Of a stretch of 7,198 bases of DNA, positions 1 through 5,937 are shown in pieces. The stretch is from Saprospiraceae bacterium (GTDB taxonomy: Bacteria; Bacteroidota; Bacteroidia; Chitinophagales; Saprospiraceae). The notes under the pieces were generated by a model. The model saw nothing but the letters and a program-made list of their open reading frames with translations, was not told the origin of the DNA and ran no database searches. The DNA lies in contig SCUG01000015.1 of the NCBI GenBank assembly GCA_004297645.1, positions 1 through 7,198 on the forward strand. Reading direction: 5' to 3'. Position 1 is the first letter of the stretch. Every line of letters begins with the position of its first letter. Made by a program: the position numbers and the translations under genes.

Positions 1-87
1 ACCCAGTTCAGGAGGGGCGCCCGCCGGGCCTCCTGCGTGACCTACATTTATAGCAACACCGTAACAAAAACCATCGTCACCAATTTC
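1..87 (+). repeat. Partial ~95-residue repeat (C-terminal end of copy 0)
   Basis: Residues 1-29 carry the end of the repeat unit: R4R5xxR8R9xxC12 followed by YSNTVTK at 17-23. This matches the ends of the full copies at 30-125, 126-220 and 481-580. At least one more repeat therefore lies upstream of the window. Confidence 0.85.
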
Positions 88-3000
88 GACGACCCTGGTG
101 CCATCGTCGGCGACGAGGACAACTGCGGCAGCTTCGACCCCGGCGTCATCGCCAGTGTTTCTGGACCAGAGGGTGGTTCTGGAGGTGCGATTTCATACCA
201 GTGGCAGCAAAGCTGGGACAATGTGTATTGGTACGACATCGCCGGTGCTATTTTCGAGACTTACGACCCCAATACCATCACGCAAACCATGTATTTCCGC
301 CGCGGCTCGCGCCGCCAGCCCTGTGGCGCTTTCGTGTACTCCAATACGGTGATAAAAATGGTCGTCAGAAATTTCAGCGACGGGGGTTTCCTGTCGGGTG
401 ATGAATCGGCCTGCGGCAACTTCGACCCGGCCACCATCATCAGCGAAGATCCAGCTTCGGGCGGCGAATACGGCTACCCGGCATACAACTGGCAGCAAAG
501 CACGGACGGCTTCAACTGGACGGATATTCCCGGCGCCACGGCTATCACTTTTGACCCCGGCGCCATTAGCCAAACCACCCAATACCGGCGGCAGGCGCGC
601 AGGTTGCCCTGTTCGGTTTGGGTCAATTCAAATGCCGTGACCAAGACTGTGTTGAGCATCCCAAATGCCCAAATGCTAACCTGGCCCACTGGCACCAACG
701 GGCATATTTGTGAAAAGACAAGCTACGAATTTCAGGCCGCCAGTGCGGGTGCCAGCGCCAGCTATGCCTGGGATTTCGGGCCTTTTGCCACGCCGCAGAC
801 TTTCACCGGCGCAGGCCCGCACACCGTGTCGTTCGATGTGCCGCAGGATGCAGCTTTTACCACTGTTGATGTTCAGTTTACTGTCACCCAGAATGGTTGC
901 CAGGACACAGACAGCCGCACATTCAGCATCCGGCCCGAAATAGTCGTGACAGACGTGACGACCTCGGACCCCACCTCTTGCACAGCAGCAAACGGTGAGA
1001 TAATAGTAAGCGCTACTTACCCGCCGGGCACTTCCATAGAAGGCAGCATAGACGGTGGCACCACCTGGGTGGCCGCTCCTCTCACTATTACGGGGCTTTC
1101 AGCCGGCGTTTATGAAATCAGTTTGCGCTATGGGGCAAATGAATGCAAGCAAGTATGGGGCACGGCCATTCTCAACGAGGCTTTGAACCCCACCGCTACA
1201 CTCACGCTTTCGGCCACCGAGACCTGCATAGGCACAGCCGTTACCATCGAGGCAACGCCATCCGGTGGCGGCACTCCCTCGCTCACCTGGGATTTCGGCG
1301 CCGGTGCCTCGCCGGCCTCGGCAAGTGGCAACGGCCCACATACCATCACATGCAGCACTGGCGGCAGTAAAAACATATCGCTGACCATTCTGAACGAAGG
1401 CTGTCAGGGATTTGCAGACACCACCTTGCTGGTTGTCGCAGATTTCACCTCCGGTGGTGCTATTCAGGGTGATGAAGACCTGTGCGAAAATCCCACCCCA
1501 TCTGAAATCGCTTCCACTTCTGCGCCATCTGGCGGAATGGGCGGCACCATCGAATATCTGTGGGAAAAGCGTCAGAATGATGGGGCCGGAGGCTGGATGC
1601 CTTGGGCGGAGATACCGGGTGCCACAGCAGAAATTTATACGCCTGCTTCCATTTCCATCACCACCCAATACCGGCGCAAGGCCCGGCGGACACCGTGCAG
1701 CAGTTGGCAATATTCCAACACCGTTACTAAGAAATACCTCGGTGCGCCAATTGCCACCGACGACTATTTTGCCTCAGCTTGCCCAGGCTTTATGTACTTC
1801 GACAATGTATCCAACAACGACGCCAACCTCATCAATGCTGTTTATAGCGTGGTGACGCAGCCAACCAACGGCACCATAGATTTGGACGCCTTCGGCGAAT
1901 TTATCTACACGCCGAATTCGGCCTTCTGCGGTTACGATTATTTTGTTTACAAAATCTGCAACGACGGTACCGGCTGCTGCGACGAGGCCACCGCGGCCAT
2001 TGATTTGAATGACAAGGAAGCCCCTGTTTTGCAAAATATCCCCACCGATTTGACGGTTCACTGCGACGATGAAATCCCACTTCCACCTACCGTCAACGCT
2101 TGGGAAAACTGCCAATCGGTTTCTTTGGCGTTGAACGAAGTAGCCACCCTCGGCATAGATAGCTGCTCTCTTTACAGCTATCAACTGACGAGAATATGGA
2201 CGACCGTGGATTATTGCGGCAACAGTGCATCTGACCAGCAGCTCATCACCATCCAAGATGTAACAGCCCCTGACATCTACCGGGTTTACACTTTACCCAA
2301 TGGCAAAAAAATGATAGCCGGCGTGATGGAAAATGTCACCCAGCGGTGGAAGACCATCAGCTTCCCCATCCATTTTGCCTCGGCGCCAATCGTCCTGGCG
2401 CAGGTAGTTTCAAATAATGATAGCGCTGCCACGACCTACCGCTTGCGCAACGTATCCACTACGCAGTTTCAGGTGCGGCTACAAGAGGAGGAGGGCGCCG
2501 ATGGCACCCACGCGGAAGAAAGCATCGCCTGGATAGCCATAGAAAAAGGCAGCAACACAGCAGGCTTGGCCTTTGAAACCGGAAGCAAGCTGGCGGGCAG
2601 CAGCAGTACGCCCATCAATTTCGTCCATAGTTACCCGGCGCCGGGATTCATTGGCAATGTGCAAACTTTTAACGAAAACAACCCGGCGGTTTTGCGGATT
2701 AGCTCGCTGACCGGCACCGCCGCGAACGTATTTTGCCAGGAAGAAACCTCGCTCGATCCCGAAACCAATCACGGGTTGGAAACCGTGTCATACTTAGTGC
2801 TCGGCGCAACGGGAGATATCAGAAGCCAAAACGGCGAGGTGTTTGGCGAAACAGGGAAGGTGAGTGTAAACGAAAACCTCCTCACCGTCAGCCTCAGTCA
2901 CGTGTATCACAACCCCGTCGTGGTATTGGGCGGCCTCACCATGCACGACGGGCAGCCCGCCACTATACGCGTACAGAACGTGACGCCCACATCGTTTCAG

Positions 3001-5850
3001 GTTTTTATAAAAAACTGGGATTACCTCGGCGCCATTCATGCCGCCGAAGACCTGACTTACCTCGTCGTGGAAGGCTCCATCCCTTTTGACCAAACGGTGG
3101 AATGCAGCGCTATTCCGGATGCACCAAATTACGGTACCGAAATTTACACCGTGGATAACTGCGACAATTCCGTACCGCTGACCATCACAGACAGCCCTTT
3201 CAATTTCAATTGCTCTTCGGACACCACCTACACCCGCAATTTTTACGTACAAGACGAATGCGGCAACGTCACTTCGCTGACCCAAACGTTCATCCTCCGC
3301 GATACTACGCCGCCTACCTTCACCGTACCAGCCGATGTGGTTATCACCTGCCAGACCGACCGGCAAAACCTCGCCATTACCGGCGACGTGACAGATGAAG
3401 CCGACAATTGCGCCAACGGCCTGCAAGCCACTTTCACCGACAACCTCAACTACCTCAACGGCTGCTCAGGTTACGTGCTGCGCTTCTGGAACCTGTCGGA
3501 TTATTGCAACAACACCACCTCTCAATCGCAACGCATCACCGTTTACAGTGACAATGACAACGACGGCGACGGCAAACCAGACGCCTTCGACCTCGACGAC
3601 GACAACGACGGCATCCCCGACGTGGATGAGACTTCCGCTGACCGCGATGGAGACGGCATCCCTAATTACCTCGACCTCGACTGCGACAACGACGGCATCC
3701 CCGACATCATCGAGGCTGGCTTTCAAGATACCAATGGCGACGGCATTGCCGACTCCTTCGGCACACCCGATTGGGATGTGGACGGCGACGGCCTCGCCAA
3801 TGAGTACGACGCTAACGACGCTGATACTTCCCTGCTCGCTTCCGACAACTACGATCCGCTGGCCTTCATGCACGACCGCGACGGCGATGGCGTCACCAAT
3901 ACCTGGGACACCGACTCCGACAACGATGGCGTGCCTGACCTCATAGAAGCCGGTGGGGTGGACATCAACGGCGACGGCGTCATCGAGTATCCCGTGCCCT
4001 CCAGCCCACTAACCATGTTAGATGCCGACAGCGACGGCTTTTCCGATTTTTATGACACCGACGACAATAGCAATTTCGGCATTGACTATGCGGAGCGAAG
4101 CCTCGTCGTGACCCTTGTCGCCGGCTACGCAGGTGGCAAGCCCGGCTATGCGCCCGATTTCGACAGCGACGGCGTGCCCGATTTTCTCGACCTCGACAGC
4201 GACAACGACGGCATCCCCGACCTCATCGAAAGTGGCGGTATTGACGCCAATGGCGATGGACGTGTGGACAGCCTCGAATTCGCCGATGTCAACAACACCG
4301 GCTTCCACGATGAGTACGAGGGCATGCCGCTCACCATCACCGATTTGGACGGCGCTACCGCCGACGGAAGGCCCGAAGACATAGATGCCAACGGCACCTC
4401 CTATGCCGACGACGCCGATCACGACGGCCAACCAAACCGCCGTGACCCCGACAGCGATGGCGATGGAATTTTCGATGTGCTGGAAACCGGCAACATGGCC
4501 TTCGATACCGATGCCGATGGCCACATCGACAACCCCTCAGATGCAAATCAGGATGGCTTTGCCGATGCCCTGCCGGGCAATTTTTTCACCGAAGGTGATG
4601 GCACTACGCCCGATGGCCGCCCGGAAGACGGCACAGACGCCGGCTCCAGTTTTTACGCATCTATTTACGCCGATGGCGCCTTCGGCGAACTCAATGGCCA
4701 ACCCGACGTGGACGACGACGGCGATAACCTGCCGAACTTCCTCGACTCAGATAGCGACAACGACTTACTTTTAGATGAAACGGAAGATAAAAACAGAAAT
4801 GGCGTCACTGACCCCGGCGAAACGGACTACCTCGACCGCGACTCCGACGACGACTTCATCATAGACGGCATCGAGGATATGAACCGCAACGGCCATTACG
4901 ACGTGGGGCCTGAAACCGACCCCCTCAACCCCGACACCGACGGCGATACCCTTATGGACGGAGAGGAAGATGCCAACCAGGATGGCGACGTTGACGAGCC
5001 GGAAGAATCGGACCCGCGCGACCCGTGCGACCCCTTCCTTAGCGATAATTGCATCGGCGTCGTTTTGGAACTCAAAGTGAAACTCAATGGGGCGATGATG
5101 GACAACGGTGGCAACACCCTCATGCGCGACGACCTCCGGGCCAAGGGATTGCTGCCCACCACCGAGCCGTATTCTGCCATCCCATATTTCAAGCATTTCG
5201 GCGGCGGTGGCGGTGAAACAGTGGACCCGGCGATTTTCGACGTCACCGGGCCAGATGCCATTGTGGATTGGGTGTTCGTCGAATTGCACGACGCCATCAA
5301 TCCGAGCCAGCCGGTGGCAACACAATCAGCGCTCGTGCAGCGCGACGGCGACGTTGTGAGCGCGAACGGCCTTCCGCAGATACGCTTCAACTCGGTGCTG
5401 AGCGAATACTATTACGTCATCGTGCGCCACCGCAACCACCTCGGCGTGAGCACACGCGACCCGCTGCTCCTCTCCCCCACTCCGACGGCCATTGACTTTT
5501 CCAGCCAATCCACACAGGTCTTTGGTTCCAGCGCCCGCATTCACCTCAACAATGGTGACATGGCCCTGTGGGCCGGGGAAATGAACGGCGACCGGAAGAT
5601 TATTTACCAGGGGCCATTCAACGACGTGTTCACCATGTTCTTTTCGGTGATGACCCATGCCGGAAACCAGCAAAACCTGGCGAACTTTATCAGCCCCGGT
5701 TATTCAGTTTTCGATGTAAACATGGATGGCAATACCATCTACCAGGGGCCAAACAACGACCGGAGCAAACTACTGTTTTACACCATACTGATGTCGCCTG
5801 AAAACTCGGTACTGCTGGCCAACTTCATCGTGCTGGAAAAACTGCCGTAA
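1..5850 (+). CDS. Giant modular surface adhesin-like protein, 5'-truncated by the window edge
   Basis: The frame is open from base 1 to the TAA at 5848-5850, giving 1949 visible residues (numbered here from base 1). Residues 1-29 already match the end of a repeat that recurs downstream, so the GTG at 37 is internal and the true start lies outside the window. Module order: repeat tail (1-29), two ~95-residue repeats (30-220), PKD-like (221-310), SprB-like (311-395), PKD-like (396-480), third repeat (481-580), cadherin/Big_9-like (582-669), HYR-like (670-752), three H-type-lectin-like modules (774-1026) splitting a second HYR-like module, third HYR-like (1101-1183), Asp-rich calcium array (1184-1665), C-terminal module (1687-1949). 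Such mosaics are typical of secreted Bacteroidota adhesins. A role in cell-surface adhesion or matrix binding is inferred; no enzymatic domain is visible. No recognisable type A type IX secretion tail is present. An intrinsic terminator follows 34 bases after the stop. Confidence 0.93.
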   Translation, partial: TQFRRGARRASCVTYIYSNTVTKTIVTNFDDPGAIVGDEDNCGSFDPGVIASVSGPEGGSGGAISYQWQQSWDNVYWYDIAGAIFETYDPNTITQTMYFRRGSRRQPCGAFVYSNTVIKMVVRNFSDGGFLSGDESACGNFDPATIISEDPASGGEYGYPAYNWQQSTDGFNWTDIPGATAITFDPGAISQTTQYRRQARRLPCSVWVNSNAVTKTVLSIPNAQMLTWPTGTNGHICEKTSYEFQAASAGASASYAWDFGPFATPQTFTGAGPHTVSFDVPQDAAFTTVDVQFTVTQNGCQDTDSRTFSIRPEIVVTDVTTSDPTSCTAANGEIIVSATYPPGTSIEGSIDGGTTWVAAPLTITGLSAGVYEISLRYGANECKQVWGTAILNEALNPTATLTLSATETCIGTAVTIEATPSGGGTPSLTWDFGAGASPASASGNGPHTITCSTGGSKNISLTILNEGCQGFADTTLLVVADFTSGGAIQGDEDLCENPTPSEIASTSAPSGGMGGTIEYLWEKRQNDGAGGWMPWAEIPGATAEIYTPASISITTQYRRKARRTPCSSWQYSNTVTKKYLGAPIATDDYFASACPGFMYFDNVSNNDANLINAVYSVVTQPTNGTIDLDAFGEFIYTPNSAFCGYDYFVYKICNDGTGCCDEATAAIDLNDKEAPVLQNIPTDLTVHCDDEIPLPPTVNAWENCQSVSLALNEVATLGIDSCSLYSYQLTRIWTTVDYCGNSASDQQLITIQDVTAPDIYRVYTLPNGKKMIAGVMENVTQRWKTISFPIHFASAPIVLAQVVSNNDSAATTYRLRNVSTTQFQVRLQEEEGADGTHAEESIAWIAIEKGSNTAGLAFETGSKLAGSSSTPINFVHSYPAPGFIGNVQTFNENNPAVLRISSLTGTAANVFCQEETSLDPETNHGLETVSYLVLGATGDIRSQNGEVFGETGKVSVNENLLTVSLSHVYHNPVVVLGGLTMHDGQPATIRVQNVTPTSFQVFIKNWDYLGAIHAAEDLTYLVVEGSIPFDQTVECSAIPDAPNYGTEIYTVDNCDNSVPLTITDSPFNFNCSSDTTYTRNFYVQDECGNVTSLTQTFILRDTTPPTFTVPADVVITCQTDRQNLAITGDVTDEADNCANGLQATFTDNLNYLNGCSGYVLRFWNLSDYCNNTTSQSQRITVYSDNDNDGDGKPDAFDLDDDNDGIPDVDETSADRDGDGIPNYLDLDCDNDGIPDIIEAGFQDTNGDGIADSFGTPDWDVDGDGLANEYDANDADTSLLASDNYDPLAFMHDRDGDGVTNTWDTDSDNDGVPDLIEAGGVDINGDGVIEYPVPSSPLTMLDADSDGFSDFYDTDDNSNFGIDYAERSLVVTLVAGYAGGKPGYAPDFDSDGVPDFLDLDSDNDGIPDLIESGGIDANGDGRVDSLEFADVNNTGFHDEYEGMPLTITDLDGATADGRPEDIDANGTSYADDADHDGQPNRRDPDSDGDGIFDVLETGNMAFDTDADGHIDNPSDANQDGFADALPGNFFTEGDGTTPDGRPEDGTDAGSSFYASIYADGAFGELNGQPDVDDDGDNLPNFLDSDSDNDLLLDETEDKNRNGVTDPGETDYLDRDSDDDFIIDGIEDMNRNGHYDVGPETDPLNPDTDGDTLMDGEEDANQDGDVDEPEESDPRDPCDPFLSDNCIGVVLELKVKLNGAMMDNGGNTLMRDDLRAKGLLPTTEPYSAIPYFKHFGGGGGETVDPAIFDVTGPDAIVDWVFVELHDAINPSQPVATQSALVQRDGDVVSANGLPQIRFNSVLSEYYYVIVRHRNHLGVSTRDPLLLSPTPTAIDFSSQSTQVFGSSARIHLNNGDMALWAGEMNGDRKIIYQGPFNDVFTMFFSVMTHAGNQQNLANFISPGYSVFDVNMDGNTIYQGPNNDRSKLLFYTILMSPENSVLLANFIVLEKLP
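88..375 (+). repeat. ~95-residue repeat, copy 1 (Ig-like, RRxxRRxxC motif)
   Basis: Residues 30-125. Landmarks shared by all copies are GDExxC near the start (C42), a GG-rich turn, YQWQQS (66-71), an aromatic W-x-x-I-x-GA strand, a DP-x-x-I-x-QT strand, R100R101xxR104R105xxC108, and YSNTV. The two conserved cysteines could form a disulfide. The beta-rich pattern suggests an Ig-like fold, which is inferred. Copy 1 differs slightly from the others in the last motif (NTVIK). Confidence 0.85.
376..660 (+). repeat. ~95-residue repeat, copy 2
   Basis: Residues 126-220. It has GDESAC (C138), YNWQQSTDG (162-170), W-T-D-I-P-G-AT (173-180), FDPGAISQTTQY, R196R197xxR200R201xxC204 and NSNAVTK. It follows copy 1 directly with no linker, so copies 0, 1 and 2 form a true tandem array. 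Confidence 0.85.
661..930 (+). other. PKD-like beta-sandwich module 1
   Basis: Residues 221-310 contain a YAWDFG strand (255-260) and GAGPHTVSF (270-278). This is the W-D-F-G ... G-x-H-x-V pattern of PKD domains, which are extracellular Ig-like folds that usually act as spacers or in protein and carbohydrate contacts. A second, diverged copy lies at residues 396-480. Confidence 0.7.
931..1185 (+). other. SprB-like repeat module
   Basis: Residues 311-395 show the pattern of SprB-type modules: DPTSCTAANGEI (323-334), then GTSIEGSIDGGTTW (343-356), then LTITGLSAGVYEISLRYG (361-378) and a closing C382. SprB repeats are named after the gliding-motility adhesin SprB of Flavobacterium. They are common in large type-IX-secreted Bacteroidota proteins, and one copy does not by itself imply gliding. 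The assignment comes from visible motif spacing only. Confidence 0.6.
1186..1440 (+). other. PKD-like beta-sandwich module 2
   Basis: Residues 396-480 include a single early cysteine (C409), LTWDFGAGASP (428-438) and GNGPHTITC (443-451). They align with module 1 (YAWDFG / GAGPHTVSF). With the SprB-like module between them, the pair forms a PKD-SprB-PKD cassette sitting between repeat copies 2 and 3. Confidence 0.65.
1441..1740 (+). repeat. ~95-residue repeat, copy 3 (detached)
   Basis: Residues 481-580. It has GDEDLC (C495), a longer YLWEKRQND loop (519-527), W535 AEIPGAT, ASISITTQY, R558R559xxR562R563xxC566 and YSNTVTK (571-577). At about 100 residues it is slightly longer than copies 1 and 2, with extra residues in the loop after the YxW strand. 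It is separated from copy 2 by the 260-residue PKD-SprB-PKD cassette. Confidence 0.85.
1744..2007 (+). other. Cadherin-like / Big_9-type Ig module
   Basis: Residues 582-669. It has the usual landmarks of this family: P-x-ATDDYF at the start, NVSNND (602-607), V-V-T-QPTNGTI (617-626), GEFIYTPNSAFCGYDYFVYK (632-651), and a closing ATAAIDL strand. Four cysteines cluster at 614-660 or nearby (C643, C653, C659, C660). These modules act as rigid, often calcium-dependent, spacers in extracellular bacterial proteins. Confidence 0.65.
2008..2256 (+). other. HYR-like module A
   Basis: Residues 670-752. It starts NDKEAP (670-675), with C688 thirteen residues after P675. Cysteines lie at 688, 704, 722 and 739, and it ends with VDYCGN...ITIQD. 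The four-cysteine pattern and the 'D-x-x-AP ... TVxC ... C ... C ... CGN' layout recur in modules B and C. HYR modules are extracellular Ig-like adhesion or spacer domains. The assignment rests on this pattern. Confidence 0.7.
2284..3078 (+). repeat. Three tandem H-type-lectin-like modules
   Basis: Residues 762-1026 hold three related ~80-residue units, with the modules starting near 774, 855 and 945. Each follows the same plan: a 'x-I-S-F / I-N-F / V-S-L' strand, a hydrophobic strand after a P, an 'R-x-x-N-V-[ST]-x-x-x-F-Q-V' strand (RLRNVS 814-819; LRISSLT 898-904; IRVQNVT 989-995), an H-x-x-E motif (H837/E840, H924/E927, H1013/E1016), and a final hydrophobic strand (AWIAIEKG; SYLVLGATG; TYLVVEGS). 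The first and third copies resemble the H-type lectin fold of Helix agglutinin and discoidin I C-termini; the middle copy is more diverged. Sugar binding is inferred and unproven. The triplet interrupts HYR-like module B. Confidence 0.55.
3079..3300 (+). other. HYR-like module B (main part; its leading strand is at 2257-2271)
   Basis: Residues 1027-1100 carry cysteines 1035, 1054, 1071 and 1087 and DECGNVTSLTQTFILRD, which is the same layout as modules A and C. The expected leading 'D-x-T-AP' segment is not adjacent; it lies at 753-757, before the lectin-like triplet. The distance from that proline to the first cysteine is 278 residues, against 13 and 12 in the two intact modules. Confidence 0.65.
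3301..3549 (+). other. HYR-like module C
   Basis: Residues 1101-1183. DTTPP (1101-1105) is followed by C1117, then C1137, C1155 and C1169 in LSDYCNN, ending RITVYSD. It is a standard unit with the same four-cysteine spacing as module A. It leads directly into the calcium-loop array with no linker. Confidence 0.7.
3550..4995 (+). repeat. Asp-rich calcium-binding loop array (thrombospondin type-3-like), about 24 loops
   Basis: Residues 1184-1665 contain roughly 24 D-x-[DN]-x-[DN]-G-type loops. Clear examples begin at 1197, 1214, 1225, 1243, 1259, 1292, 1303, 1321, 1341, 1386, 1397, 1415, 1471, 1482, 1502, 1514, 1582, 1612, 1645 and 1657. Loops often come in pairs, as DxDxDNDGIPDLIEAGG followed by DxNGDG about 18 residues later (1225, 1303, 1397). 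The array is extremely acidic. Thrombospondin type-3 repeats coordinate many calcium ions and become rigid when loaded, so a calcium-dependent stalk near the C-terminus is the likely role. Later loops (1596, 1626: K/M-N-R-N-G) have lost acidic residues and may bind weakly. A short Cys-containing linker (C1676, C1684) ends the array. Confidence 0.85.
5059..5847 (+). other. C-terminal ~260-residue module with duplicated YQGPxND motif
   Basis: Residues 1687-1949. Landmarks are VVLELKVKLNGAMM (1687-1700), LPTTEPYSAIPYF (1718-1730), a penta-glycine turn (1734-1738), IVDWVFVELHD (1754-1764), LVQRDGDVV (1778-1786), YYYVIVRHRNHLGV (1803-1816) and ALWAGEMNGD (1855-1864). The final ~90 residues are an internal duplication, annotated separately. 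I recognise this as a recurring C-terminal region of large Saprospiraceae-type proteins but know of no assigned function. Its terminal position, and the absence of a standard type IX tail, make an export or anchoring role possible (inference). Confidence 0.6.
5575..5829 (+). repeat. Internal duplication: two ~40-residue EF-loop-like units
   Basis: Unit 1 is residues 1859-1897 and unit 2 is 1905-1943. Both read [DE]-x-N-x-D-x-x-x-IYQGPxND, then a hydrophobic helix-like stretch (FTMFFSVM; KLLFYTIL), then LANFI. Unit 2 keeps D1905-x-N1907-x-D1909-G, as in a dockerin or EF-hand calcium loop. Unit 1 has E1860 in place of the first Asp and R1865 in place of Gly, so its loop is degenerate. The shared ANFI ending fixes the register. 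Confidence 0.8.
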
Positions 5851-5884
5851 GGAACAAGGAAAATATTAGGTTCGGATTTTGAAT

Positions 5885-5922
5885 AACGCGCCCCGCTGCA
5901 AAGCGGAGTGCGTTTTCTTTTT
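5885..5922 (+). terminator. Intrinsic terminator of the adhesin gene
   Basis: The stem pairs 5885-5897 with 5902-5914: five pairs at the base (AACGC/GCGTT), a G-T wobble, one C-G pair, one C-A mismatch, then five pairs. It closes a GCAA tetraloop (5898-5901). The T-rich tail TTTTCTTTTT runs 5913-5922, its first two T's also pairing in the stem. The structure starts 34 bases after the stop at 5850. On the opposite strand the same stem lies after the convergent gene's stop (5938) but is followed by only a weak T tract, so termination from that side would be less efficient. Confidence 0.85.
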
Positions 5923-5937
5923 CAGGCAATGCGGCTG

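Noticed and set aside
37..39. GTG as the start of the adhesin gene
   Set aside because: The frame is open upstream to base 1 and those 12 residues match the RRxxRRxxC end of a repeat, so this is an internal valine.
2794..3426. Long antisense open frame of about 210 codons on the minus strand
   Set aside because: It lies wholly within the adhesin gene, crosses domain borders and has no recognisable motif; it is a by-product of the codon composition.
3601..4221. Repeated DNA resembling a CRISPR array
   Set aside because: Spacing is irregular, the repeats are in frame and encode calcium loops; there are no uniform spacers.
3550..4995. Cellulosomal dockerin or EF-hand domain for the Asp-rich region
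   Set aside because: The loops are closely packed with G-[IV]-P-D after them and no helices between, which fits thrombospondin type-3-like repeats rather than EF-hand pairs.
3466..5325. Several long minus-strand frames with V/G/A/I-rich translations opposite the calcium array
   Set aside because: They are the reverse reading of Asp-Gly-Asp codons (gac/ggc), which gives low-complexity Val/Ala/Gly sequence; they are shadows of the repeats.
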